Assembly: GCF_000019225.1 (NCBI RefSeq)
Contig: NC_010995.1
Location: 810,001 to 874,000 of the forward strand
Source of the DNA: Cellvibrio japonicus Ueda107
GTDB lineage: Bacteria; Pseudomonadota; Gammaproteobacteria; Pseudomonadales; Cellvibrionaceae
DNA: 64,000 nucleotides
Reading direction: 5' to 3'
Positions 38,612 to 47,231 of the stretch are shown here, one piece after another. Below the pieces are notes generated by a model, which ran no database searches, was not told where the DNA came from, and saw only the letters and a program-made list of their open reading frames with translations. Made by a program: the position numbers and the translations under genes. The number at the start of each line of letters is the position of its first letter. Within the stretch, counting starts at the first letter, position 1.

Positions 38612-39010
38612 ATGCGTCATCGTCTTAGTGGTCGTCAATTGGGCCGTAATTCATCTCATCGCAAGGCCATGTTCCGCAACATGTCTGCTTCTTTGGTTGA
38701 GCATGAACTGATCAAAACTACCCTGCCCAAGGCAAAAGAACTGCGCCGTGTGATCGAGCCGTTGATCACCCTGGCTAAAGTGGATTCTGTTGCTAATCGC
38801 CGTTTGGCGAATGCCCGCCTGCAGAGCAAATCTGCTGTGGGTAAATTGTTCAGCGAACTGGGCAAGCGTTACGCGACCCGTCCAGGTGGTTATGTGCGTA
38901 TCCTCAAGTGCGGCTTCCGTGCTGGCGACAAGGCTCCTATGGCCTATGTTGAGTTGGTAGATCGCCCTGCTCGCGCTGTTGAAACCGCTGTGGAAGTTGA
39001 TGCTGAATAA
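38612..39010 (+). CDS. rplQ: 50S ribosomal protein L17
   Basis: Large-subunit protein near the tunnel exit. MRHRLSGRQLGRNSSHRKAMFRNM is the standard N-terminus; 132 aa with an acidic tail. Last gene of the alpha operon, 96 nt after rpoA. Confidence 0.97.
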   Translation: MRHRLSGRQLGRNSSHRKAMFRNMSASLVEHELIKTTLPKAKELRRVIEPLITLAKVDSVANRRLANARLQSKSAVGKLFSELGKRYATRPGGYVRILKCGFRAGDKAPMAYVELVDRPARAVETAVEVDAE

Positions 39011-39026
39011 GTATCTGCTGATAACA

Positions 39027-39058
39027 TAAAAAACCGGGCCATGAGCCCGGTTTTTTTA
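39027..39058 (+). terminator. Terminator of the alpha operon
   Basis: AAAAAACCGGGC pairs with GCCCGGTTTTTTT around CATGA. The A-run before and T-run after make it potentially active in both directions, but uvrA, which converges from the right, ends 64 bp away. Confidence 0.92.
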
Positions 39059-39121
39059 TGTCGGAAGAAAAGTGGGTTGTTTCATACTATTGCACAGCAT
39101 CCTTGCTGTTGGCGTGCGCGC

Positions 39122-41971
39122 CTATTTTTTTGTCGCTTTGCTTTTCTTGATTTTGAGCATGGGTTTGAGGAATCGCCCTGTGTGGGAGTGAGTTAATTCT
39201 GCGACGGCTTCCGGTGTGCCGGTAGCGATAATTTGCCCGCCACCACTGCCACCCTCTGGCCCCAGGTCGACAATCCAGTCGGCAGTTTTGATCACATCCA
39301 GATTGTGCTCAATCACTACAACGGTGTTGCCGTGATCGCGCAGGCGATGCAGTACGGTAAGCAGTTGCTGTATATCGTAGAAGTGCAAGCCGGTGGTGGG
39401 TTCGTCGAGGATATACAGGGTGCGCCCGGTATCGCGTTTGGAGAGCTCTTTGGCCAGTTTGACGCGCTGGGCCTCACCGCCGGATAGGGTGGTTGCAGAT
39501 TGTCCGAGGCGAATATAGGAAAGTCCCACATCCATTAGGGTTTGCAGTTTATTGGCGATAGAGGGGATGGCGTCGAAGAAGCTGCGCGCGTCTTCTACGG
39601 TCATTTCCAGCACTTCATGGATATTTTTACCCTTGTATTTCACATCCAGGGTCTCGCGGTTATAGCGTTTTCCCTTACACACGTCACAGGGTACATAGAC
39701 ATCGGGAAGGAAGTGCATCTCTACCTTGGTGACGCCATCACCCTGGCAGGCTTCGCAGCGGCCGCCTTTTACGTTAAAGCTGAAGCGACCCGGCTGGTAA
39801 CCGCGTGAACGCGACTCCTGGGTACCGGCGAACAACTCGCGCACAGGGGTGAAAATGCCGGTGTAGGTGGCCGGGTTTGAGCGGGGGGTGCGTCCAATAG
39901 GGCTCTGGTCTATATCCACACATTTGTCGAAAAACTCCAGTCCCTCGATCTTGTCGTAGACGGCGGGGGTCATGGTGCTGGCACCATTCAGTGCTGTGGC
40001 CGCCAGGGGATGGAGGGTGGCATTGATAAGGGTGGATTTGCCGGAACCGGAAACGCCGGTGACACAGGTCATTAGCCCCACGGGAATTTCCAGCGTGACG
40101 TTTTGCAGGTTGTTGCCCTTGGCTCCCACCAGGCGAAGCATGTGCTTGGGATCTGCCGGATGGCGTTTGGCCGGTACGGCAATTTCCCGGACGCCACTCA
40201 GGTATTGCCCGGTAATCGAGTCGGGAGTGGCCATGATGTCCTTCACCTTGCCCTGGGCAATGACTTGACCGCCGTGAACTCCTGCTCCGGGACCAATGTC
40301 GATGACGTGGTCGGCGAGGCGTATGGCGTCCTCATCGTGTTCTACCACAATGACGGTATTGCCTATATTGCGCAGGTGGGTGAGGGTTTTTAGCAGTCGC
40401 TCATTGTCGCGCTGGTGCAGGCCGATAGAGGGCTCGTCGAGGATATACATCACCCCCACCAGGCCGGCACCTATCTGGCTTGCCAGGCGGATACGCTGTG
40501 CTTCACCGCCGGAGAGGGTTTCGGCGCTGCGGCTGAGGGTCAGGTAGTTGAGGCCCACATCCACCAAAAATCGGAAGCGATCGCGTAACTCTTTGAGGAT
40601 CTTGTCGGCAATGCCGGCCTTGCGCCCGGTAAATGACAGTTGGGTGTAGTAATCGTGGGCCTCGGCGACAGGCATATCGGTGATTTGAGGCAGGGTGCGC
40701 TCATCGATAAAGACATGGCGTGCCTCTTTGCGCAGCCGCGTGCCACCGCAGTCGGGACAATGCTGTGACGACAGGTATTTGGCCAGTTCTTCGCGCACCG
40801 AGCTGGATTCCGTATCCCGGTAGCGGCGCTCCATATTGGGTAGAACGCCTTCGAAGGTATGGCTGCGTTTGTAAACATCACCGCGATCATTGATGTAGTT
40901 AAAGGCGATGACCTCTTCGCCCGAACCGTAAAGAATCGCCTCCTTGTGTTTGGCTTTCAGTTTGCTCCAGGGCGTATCCACACTAAAGCCATAATGGTTG
41001 GCGAGGGAATTGAGCATGTGGAAGTAATAGACGTTGCGCTTGTCCCAGCCGCGGATAGCACCCTCGGAGAGGCTGAGTTTTGCATCCTGGATGACCTTGT
41101 CTTCATCAAAAAACTGCTTTACACCCAATCCATCGCAGCTTGGGCAGGCACCGGCGGGGTTGTTGAAGGAGAAGAGCCTTGGCTCCAGTTCGCTCAGGCT
41201 GTAATCACAGACCGGGCAGGCGTGTTTGGATGAAAACAGGCGGTCAGGTGCAACATCATCCATATCGCTAATGCAGGCAATGCCATCGGACAGGTTAAGT
41301 GCCGTTTCAAAGGACTCTGCCAGGCGCAGCTTCAGGTCTTCACGCACTTTGAAACGGTCGATGACCACTTCGATGGTGTGCTTCTTTTTCTTGTCCAGTT
41401 TGGGTACATCGTCCAGGTCGCAGAGGATGCCGTCAATTCGTGCGCGAATAAAACCATCGCGCTTTAGCTGCTCGAAGGTATGTAAATGCTCACCTTTGCG
41501 ATCGCGCACTATCGGGGCGAGCAACATCAGTTTGGTGCCTTCGGGTAAGGCCAGGACGGTATCTACCATTTCACTGATGGTTTGAGCAGACAGGGGGACA
41601 TTGTGGTCCGGGCAGCGCGCTTCGCCGACGCGGGCGTAGAGCAAACGCAGGTAGTCGTAGATTTCGGTGATGGTGCCCACGGTGGAACGCGGGTTATGGG
41701 ACGTAGACTTTTGCTCGATGGAAATGGCGGGGCTCAACCCCTCCACATGATCCACATCGGGTTTTTCCATCATCGACAAAAACTGGCGGGCGTAGGTTGA
41801 CAGGGATTCCACATAGCGGCGTTGACCCTCGGCATAGAGGGTATCGAACGCGAGAGAGGATTTCCCCGAGCCAGATGGGCCGGTGATGACCACCAGCTTA
41901 TCGCGCGGGATCTCCAGGTCGATATTTTTGAGGTTGTGGGTGCGTGCGCCCCTGACAATGATTTTGTCCAT
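39122..41971 (-). CDS. uvrA: Excinuclease ABC subunit A
   Basis: DNA damage sensor of nucleotide excision repair; the UvrA dimer loads UvrB on lesions. Two ABC ATPase modules are visible. The first has Walker A GPSGSGKSS (31-39) and signature LSGGEAQRIRLA; the second has GVSGSGKST and LSGGEAQRVKLA. Zinc sites include CPVCDYSLSELEPRLFSF...CPSC and CEACQGDGVTKVEMHFLPDVYVPCDVC. 949 aa, normal. Transcribed divergently from the MFS gene at 42181; a TATAAT lies at 42046-42041 with no clear -35 and no LexA box. Confidence 0.97.
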   Translation of the reverse strand: MDKIIVRGARTHNLKNIDLEIPRDKLVVITGPSGSGKSSLAFDTLYAEGQRRYVESLSTYARQFLSMMEKPDVDHVEGLSPAISIEQKSTSHNPRSTVGTITEIYDYLRLLYARVGEARCPDHNVPLSAQTISEMVDTVLALPEGTKLMLLAPIVRDRKGEHLHTFEQLKRDGFIRARIDGILCDLDDVPKLDKKKKHTIEVVIDRFKVREDLKLRLAESFETALNLSDGIACISDMDDVAPDRLFSSKHACPVCDYSLSELEPRLFSFNNPAGACPSCDGLGVKQFFDEDKVIQDAKLSLSEGAIRGWDKRNVYYFHMLNSLANHYGFSVDTPWSKLKAKHKEAILYGSGEEVIAFNYINDRGDVYKRSHTFEGVLPNMERRYRDTESSSVREELAKYLSSQHCPDCGGTRLRKEARHVFIDERTLPQITDMPVAEAHDYYTQLSFTGRKAGIADKILKELRDRFRFLVDVGLNYLTLSRSAETLSGGEAQRIRLASQIGAGLVGVMYILDEPSIGLHQRDNERLLKTLTHLRNIGNTVIVVEHDEDAIRLADHVIDIGPGAGVHGGQVIAQGKVKDIMATPDSITGQYLSGVREIAVPAKRHPADPKHMLRLVGAKGNNLQNVTLEIPVGLMTCVTGVSGSGKSTLINATLHPLAATALNGASTMTPAVYDKIEGLEFFDKCVDIDQSPIGRTPRSNPATYTGIFTPVRELFAGTQESRSRGYQPGRFSFNVKGGRCEACQGDGVTKVEMHFLPDVYVPCDVCKGKRYNRETLDVKYKGKNIHEVLEMTVEDARSFFDAIPSIANKLQTLMDVGLSYIRLGQSATTLSGGEAQRVKLAKELSKRDTGRTLYILDEPTTGLHFYDIQQLLTVLHRLRDHGNTVVVIEHNLDVIKTADWIVDLGPEGGSGGGQIIATGTPEAVAELTHSHTGRFLKPMLKIKKSKATKK

Positions 41972-42180
41972 GAACTCCGGCCTTAATACGATGGGTACGG
42001 GTTAACTGCGGCAAATGGTAAATGGCATGCAAAGCTGGCGATTATACGGCAAGGCTGTGTCAGGTGATGTCAGTGGTGTGATCAATTGAGTGAAAACAGC
42101 ATTAAAAGCTGCATGGTCTTGGTCTGATGCCCGGTCAATTGCTAGAATCCCCGACCGTTTTTCTCTGTGTTCCCCATACC

Positions 42181-43578
42181 ATGCCTGATTCTGCACCTAC
42201 GCCGTCACCCTCGCTACCTGTCCCTTTCGAGCGCAAGGTGGTGTTGTCTTTGGCGGCGCTTTACAGCTTCCGTATGTTCGGCCTGTTTATGTTGCTGCCG
42301 GTATTGTCCGTCTATGGCAGCGATTATGCGGATCACAGCCCATTCCTGTTGGGGTTGGCCCTGGGCGCCTATGGGCTGAGCCAGGCGTTATTGCAAATTC
42401 CTTTTGGGGTGATGTCGGATCGCTTTGGTCGCAAACCCCTGATTTTGGCCGGGCTGCTGCTGTTTGCCCTGGGCAGTGTTGTGGCGGCCATGGCCGATTC
42501 TGTCTATGGCTTGATCCTGGGGCGCTTTTTGCAGGGGTGTGGTGCCATATCGGCGGCTGTTATGGCACTGCTGACAGATCTTACCTCGGAAGAAAATCGC
42601 ACCAAAGCCATGGCGACCATCGGTGCTTCCATCGGTATGTCCTTTTCGGTGGCGATGACATTGGGGCCCGTCCTGGCAGCCTGGGGGGGCGTTGGTGCCA
42701 TCTTTTGGCTAACCGCCGGGTTGGGCCTCGCAGGTGTCTATATCCTGCTGGCAGTGGTGCCCAATGTGAGTGTTACGGCAGCTCCCAGGCGCGAAGCGGT
42801 GGCTGTGCCCAATTTGCTCTGGCATACCTTGTCCCATCCCGAGTTGCGTCGCCTTAACCTGGGTATTTTCGTACTGCATTTTGTCCTCATGGCAAATTTT
42901 GTGGTGTTGCCCCTGGTCTTGCAAAACCAGTTGGCTATTCCGCGCAATTACCATGGGTTTGTCTATTTCCCGCTGCTTGCCCTGGCATTTATGTTGATGT
43001 TGCCGTTTGTGATCATCGCGGAAAAGCGCCGCCAGATTAAACCGGTATTCCTGGCAGCCATCGGCTTATTACTGGTATCCGAGTTGCTGTTGGTTTGGCT
43101 ATCGCACTCTATGATCCCGGCACTACTGGTCCTATTCCTGTTTTTTGTCGCCTTTAACCTGCTGGAAGCTACCCAGCCTTCGCTGGTGAGTAAAATCGCC
43201 CCGGCGGGAGCCAAGGGGACGGCTACGGGGATTTATGCGACCTGCCAGGTGTTGGGTGTTTTTGGCGGGGGAGCTTTGGGCGGCTGGTTACTGGAGCAGC
43301 AGTTGGGTGTTGCCGCTGTGTTTATGGTGAATGCAGCCCTGACATTATTGTGGTTGCTGGGCGCCTGGGGGATGACACCGCCACGTTTTCTGGCCAGTGT
43401 GTTAATTCCCTTGCGCGGCCGCGATCCGCAATGGGTTGCTGATCAATTGCGCCAGGTCAACGGGGTGGCAGAGGTGGTCATTGTCAGCTCGGAGAATATG
43501 GCCTATCTCAAAGTTGATCAAAAACTGGTGGATCGCAAGGCGCTGGCAACAATTGTGGATGCCGGGCCGCAGGTGTAA
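42181..43578 (+). CDS. MFS transporter, drug:H+ antiporter-like
   Basis: Inner-membrane major facilitator with 12 predicted helices. Loop 2-3 motif GVMSDRFGRKPL is the classical MFS motif A, and RFLQGCGAISAAVMALLTDLT resembles motif B of exporters. The C-terminal ~75 residues (after LIPLRGRDPQWVADQLRQVNGVAEVVIV) form a soluble domain that looks like a small ferredoxin-like/ACT-type fold. The ATG at 42181 is chosen because an 18-codon upstream extension is not membrane-like; 465 aa. The uvrA-MFS-ssb order is shared with Pseudomonas. The substrate is unknown. TAGAAT near 42142 may be its -10. Confidence 0.8.
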   Translation: MPDSAPTPSPSLPVPFERKVVLSLAALYSFRMFGLFMLLPVLSVYGSDYADHSPFLLGLALGAYGLSQALLQIPFGVMSDRFGRKPLILAGLLLFALGSVVAAMADSVYGLILGRFLQGCGAISAAVMALLTDLTSEENRTKAMATIGASIGMSFSVAMTLGPVLAAWGGVGAIFWLTAGLGLAGVYILLAVVPNVSVTAAPRREAVAVPNLLWHTLSHPELRRLNLGIFVLHFVLMANFVVLPLVLQNQLAIPRNYHGFVYFPLLALAFMLMLPFVIIAEKRRQIKPVFLAAIGLLLVSELLLVWLSHSMIPALLVLFLFFVAFNLLEATQPSLVSKIAPAGAKGTATGIYATCQVLGVFGGGALGGWLLEQQLGVAAVFMVNAALTLLWLLGAWGMTPPRFLASVLIPLRGRDPQWVADQLRQVNGVAEVVIVSSENMAYLKVDQKLVDRKALATIVDAGPQV

Positions 43579-43712
43579 AGTGGCACAGCGCTGCGGTGCA
43601 CCTAATCCTTAACGAAAAATCCCTTAACGCAAAAGTCGCCAGGCTAATAAAATCCGCCCTATTGTGCGGTGAATCAGAAGGCGAATACACGATTACCCAA
43701 GAGGAATGTTTT

Positions 43713-44303
43713 ATGGCACGTGGTATCAACAAAGTGATCCTGATTGGCAATATAGGCCAGGACCCCGAGGTGAAATATATGCCTTCCGGTGGCGCGGTTA
43801 CCAACATCAGTGTGGCAACCTCCGAGACCTGGAAAGACAAAAACACCGGGCAGGCCCAGGAGCGTACCGAATGGCACCGCGTTGTGTTGTTCAACCGTTT
43901 AGGTGAAATCGCCGGTGAATACCTGCGCAAAGGCAGCAAGGTTTATATTGAAGGTTCACTGCGCACCCGTAAATGGCAGGGCCAGGATGGTTCTGACCGC
44001 TATACCACGGAAATTGTGGCCAGCGAAATGCAGATGCTGGACGGGCGGGGCGATAACGCCGGCGCGGGTATGGGTGGCGGTGCGGCTGCGGGAGCAATGG
44101 GGGCTGGCATGGGCGGCTATGATCAGAGCCCTCAATATAACAGCGCACCGCAAGGTGGATTTAATCAAGGCGGCGGCTATAACCAGGGCGGTTATAACCC
44201 CCAGCAGCAACCAAATCGGGGATTCAACCAGCCAGCGCAAAATCCGGCGCCGAATAATCCTCCATCCGGGTTTGACAGTTTTGATGATGACATTCCGTTT
44301 TAA
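43713..44303 (+). CDS. ssb: Single-stranded DNA-binding protein
   Basis: Coats ssDNA and recruits repair and replication partners. The OB fold covers about 1-110 (MARGINKVILIGNIGQDPEV, WHRVVLFNRLGEIAGEYLRKG). A Gly/Gln/Asn-rich linker follows (about 115-180). The acidic tip ends DSFDDDIPF, the partner-binding tail. The ATG at 43713 follows GAGGA. 196 aa. A possible promoter is TTAACG (43624) with TAAAAT (43648); no LexA box was seen. Confidence 0.96.
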   Translation: MARGINKVILIGNIGQDPEVKYMPSGGAVTNISVATSETWKDKNTGQAQERTEWHRVVLFNRLGEIAGEYLRKGSKVYIEGSLRTRKWQGQDGSDRYTTEIVASEMQMLDGRGDNAGAGMGGGAAAGAMGAGMGGYDQSPQYNSAPQGGFNQGGGYNQGGYNPQQQPNRGFNQPAQNPAPNNPPSGFDSFDDDIPF

Positions 44304-44316
44304 CGGATACCTTACC

Positions 44317-44349
44317 TAAAAAAGCCGGGGCATTTGCCCCGGTTTTTTT
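44317..44349 (+). terminator. Terminator after ssb
   Basis: CCGGGGC and GCCCCGG form the stem around ATTT, flanked by AAAAAAG and TTTTTTTAA. Confidence 0.93.
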
Positions 44350-44407
44350 AACGGTTTTAACAATTATCTATTTCATACAGGGAGATAGTGTCGTGATAAT
44401 CTTCTCA

Positions 44408-44437
44408 TTGTGCGCTTTGGATCGACTGGGTTACTAT
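44408..44437 (+). promoter_or_regulatory. Possible promoter of the LacI-family gene
   Basis: TTGTGC (44408-44413), an 18-nt spacer and TACTAT (44432-44437) lie about 55 nt upstream of the start codon. No ATACGTAT palindrome lies in the 143-nt gap between the ssb terminator and this gene, so autoregulation through that motif is not evident. Confidence 0.4.
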
Positions 44438-44493
44438 CCACCGCAATCGGCTAGACATTACAACAATCATAAAGCGGCGGGGAGACAACCACG

Positions 44494-45534
44494 TTGAAAG
44501 ACGATAAACCCACATCCTTTGATATCGCCTATCGTGCAGGGGTATCACAATCCACGGTGTCACGAGCCTTGCGTAATAGCCCCTTGGTGAACGAGGAAAC
44601 GCGCCTCAAGGTGCAGCAAATTGCGCGTGAATTGAATTATAAAGTTGATAAAAATGCGAGCAGTTTGCGCTCCCAGCAAACAAAAACGATTGCCCTGTTG
44701 CTCTGTGAGGACCACGGTACTGGCGACTCGTTGATTAACCCCTTTTTCCTTTCCATGTTGGGCAGTATTACCCGTGCAACCGCAATCCGCGGTTACGATC
44801 TGTTGATCTCTTTCCAGCAATTCAGTGAGGATTGGCACGCGGACTATGAGGATGCGAATCGCGCCGACGGTATTATTTTCCTTGGTTATGGCGATTACGA
44901 AGGCTTTGTCAAAAAGCTGACCTATCTGACAGAGGTCGGGGCGCACTTCATCACTTGGGGGCCGGTACTGGAGGGGCAACCCGGGGTGTCCATTGGCTGT
45001 GATAACTTCAATAGCGCCTATCATGCTGCGAAGCACCTGATAGGGCTTGGGCGCAAACAAATCGCATTTCTGGGTGATGTCTCTGAACACAGTCCTGAGT
45101 TCCGCGATCGCTACCTCGGTTTTTGCAAAGCATTACAAGAGGCCGGGGTGGCAATTAATCCGCAGCTGCAGGTAGCCGCGGAAACCTCGGAGGAAGAGGG
45201 CTATAAGGCCACATTGAGTTTGTTGCAACGCAGGCTCAAGTTTGATGCTGTCTTTGGTGCAAGCGACCTGATCGCCATAGGCGCTATAAAGGCATTGGAG
45301 GAAGCAGAATTACATGTGCCCCGCGATGTGGCTGTCATGGGGTTTGATGATATTCCCATGGCGTCCTATACCCACCCTCCACTGACCACCGTGCGTCAGG
45401 ACACCTTATTGGCAGGGGAGTTATTAGTGGAGAACCTGTTGCGCCTGGTGGAAGGGCAAAAGCCGGAATCACTGCTGCTGCCGGCCAAGTTGGTTGTGCG
45501 TGGCTCCTGCGGCGAGAAATTGCAAAAACCATAA
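44494..45534 (+). CDS. LacI-family transcriptional regulator, probable maltodextrin regulator
   Basis: The N-terminal helix-turn-helix (about residues 8-28: FDIAYRAGVSQSTVSRALRN) and hinge (NYKVDKNASSLRSQQTKTIALLL) are typical LacI features. The periplasmic-binding-like effector domain carries GASDLIAIGAIKALEEAELHVPRDVAVMGFDDIPMA. The start is TTG at 44494, 9 nt after GGGGAG; 346 aa. It is next to the starch/maltodextrin genes, and their promoters carry ATACGTAT palindromes with the central CG usual for LacI-family sites. That it binds them and senses a maltose-type sugar is inference. Confidence 0.85.
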   Translation: MKDDKPTSFDIAYRAGVSQSTVSRALRNSPLVNEETRLKVQQIARELNYKVDKNASSLRSQQTKTIALLLCEDHGTGDSLINPFFLSMLGSITRATAIRGYDLLISFQQFSEDWHADYEDANRADGIIFLGYGDYEGFVKKLTYLTEVGAHFITWGPVLEGQPGVSIGCDNFNSAYHAAKHLIGLGRKQIAFLGDVSEHSPEFRDRYLGFCKALQEAGVAINPQLQVAAETSEEEGYKATLSLLQRRLKFDAVFGASDLIAIGAIKALEEAELHVPRDVAVMGFDDIPMASYTHPPLTTVRQDTLLAGELLVENLLRLVEGQKPESLLLPAKLVVRGSCGEKLQKP

Positions 45535-45583
45535 AGTCCTGGGGGGCGCTCTCAAGGCATCCACCCCATAAACGCTAGCCCCA

Positions 45584-45625
45584 TAAAAAAAGCCCGTGCC
45601 ATATCAATGGCCCGGGCTTTTTTTA
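45584..45625. terminator. Bidirectional terminator between convergent genes
   Basis: AAAAAAAGCCCG...GCCA pairs with TGGC...CGGGCTTTTTTT around TATCAA. It has a T-run in both directions and serves both the LacI gene and the converging MFS permease gene. Confidence 0.92.
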
Positions 45626-45636
45626 TGGGTTGCTGG

Positions 45637-47106
45637 TCAGTGGCCCTGTGGGCTTAACTCAACATCATCGTTACGGTCGTCTTTAACGAAAACCACCGAG
45701 ATGGCGCCGAGAACCATGGCGACACCGGCCAATACGACGATATAAATCGCTTCATTGTGGAAGACATGCTTAAGGATCTGGCCGGCAACCAGCCCCGAGA
45801 CGATCTGTGGTGCGGCGATCGTGAAATTGAATATCCCCATGTACACCCCGGTTTTATCCGCAGGCAATGAGCCGGCCAGGATCGCATAGGGCATGGCGAG
45901 AATGGCGGCCCAGGCGATACCAATGCCAATCATCGGGAAAATCAGGTTGAGGGCTCCCTGGGGAATGGTGACCTGGGTGATCAACAGATTTACATCAACC
46001 TGGGTTGCATCCTGCATAAACAGGAAGCTGATATAACCCAGACCGCCCACCAGCAGGGATAGCGAGTAGGTCAGCTTGCGGCCGAATTTATTGGCGATAC
46101 GGGCTAGCACAACAGAAAAAAGAGCGGCGAACAGCGAGTAGGCGGCGAAGATAATGCCCACCCAATCCCCGGCTGCACCTTTGGCCGCAGCAATCTCTGC
46201 GGGAATGGCATCAAGGGAGTGCAGGTAATTCGGGTCAAACCACTTGGCTTCAATGTGCCAGATATGCTGGGTAATGGCGGGAGTGGTGTACACCCACATG
46301 ATGAACAGGGCAAACCAGGAGAAAAACTGCACAACAGCCAATTGGCGCATGGTTTGGGGCATATTGATAAACAGTTGCCAGAAGCCTGCCAGGCGCTGAC
46401 TCAGGGAAGCTTTGGGAGCAGGGGCAGTATTCAGCGTTAACCCCTTGTAGCGACTGTACTCCTCGGGCGGATACTCCCTGGTGCGGAACACTGTCCAGAG
46501 CACGGTGCCCAGCATCACACTGGCACCGATATAAAATGCCCACATTACCGTAGGGGCTACTTCACCCCTGGCCGCGGTATTCGACAGTCCGATCACATTG
46601 GTGAGCAGGAAGGGCAGGATGGAGCCTATCACCGCGCCTATATTGATCAGCAGCGATTGCACGGAATAGCCAAGGGTGCGCTGTTGGCTGGGAACCATAT
46701 CGGATACCAGCGCACGGAATGGCTGCATAGTGACATTAAAGGCACCGTCCATCAGTGCCAACATAAGTCCGCCAAAAATCATGGGTGCCATGATGGAGAC
46801 AAAGAGCGGCGCATTGGGCATTAGCAACATGCCCAATGCCGCGGCGATGGCGCCGCCCAGGATATAGGGATTGCGGCGCCCCATACGGTTCCAGGTGCGG
46901 TCAGACGCTGCACCGACGATGGGTTGTACGATGAGCCCCATGACCGGTGCCGCAAGCCAAAACAGGGACAGCGAGTGCAAATCTGCGCCCAAATCCGACA
47001 GTACACGGCTGACGTTGGCATTTTGCAGCGCAAAGCCGAATTGCACTCCTAAAAAACCAAAGCTGACATTCCAAACCTGCCAGAAGGGGAGTGTAGGTTG
47101 CTTCAT
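45637..47106 (-). CDS. MFS (GPH/SLC45-like) sugar permease, probable maltose/maltodextrin importer
   Basis: Inner-membrane permease with about 12 hydrophobic segments. The N-terminal half has NVSFGFLGVQFGFALQNANVSRVL and the motif SDRTWNRMGRRNPYILGG, typical of the SLC45/sucrose-maltose branch. The ATG at 47106 (MKQPTLPFWQVWNVSFG) is preferred over the upstream 26-codon extension, which is polar. 489 aa. It lies downstream of the GH15 gene in the same direction, separated by a terminator hairpin, so it may depend on read-through or its own promoter. The substrate is inferred from context. Confidence 0.82.
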   Translation of the reverse strand: MKQPTLPFWQVWNVSFGFLGVQFGFALQNANVSRVLSDLGADLHSLSLFWLAAPVMGLIVQPIVGAASDRTWNRMGRRNPYILGGAIAAALGMLLMPNAPLFVSIMAPMIFGGLMLALMDGAFNVTMQPFRALVSDMVPSQQRTLGYSVQSLLINIGAVIGSILPFLLTNVIGLSNTAARGEVAPTVMWAFYIGASVMLGTVLWTVFRTREYPPEEYSRYKGLTLNTAPAPKASLSQRLAGFWQLFINMPQTMRQLAVVQFFSWFALFIMWVYTTPAITQHIWHIEAKWFDPNYLHSLDAIPAEIAAAKGAAGDWVGIIFAAYSLFAALFSVVLARIANKFGRKLTYSLSLLVGGLGYISFLFMQDATQVDVNLLITQVTIPQGALNLIFPMIGIGIAWAAILAMPYAILAGSLPADKTGVYMGIFNFTIAAPQIVSGLVAGQILKHVFHNEAIYIVVLAGVAMVLGAISVVFVKDDRNDDVELSPQGH

Positions 47107-47173
47107 AGTGATATTGCCTTTGTTATTGCCTGATGGGTTGTTATGGCAGGGTGATAAGTGATGGGTTGAGTGA

Positions 47174-47210
47174 TTAAAAAACAACTGCGGAACCCGTCGG
47201 ATTCCGCAGT
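47174..47210 (-). terminator. Terminator/attenuator after the GH15 gene
   Basis: Read on the minus strand, ACTGCGGAA pairs with TTCCGCAGT around a 9-nt loop, followed by TGTTTTTTAATC. It sits 22 nt after the GH15 stop and 68 nt before the permease start, so it probably reduces permease expression relative to the enzyme. Confidence 0.85.
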
Positions 47211-47231
47211 CGGATGTTGATCGGATAGGTG

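Noticed and set aside
41972..42180. LexA (SOS) box in the uvrA-MFS intergenic region
   Set aside because: The only CTGT present (CTGTGTCAGGTGATGTCAG) does not complete the CTGT-N8-ACAG dyad; no other candidate was seen there or upstream of ssb.
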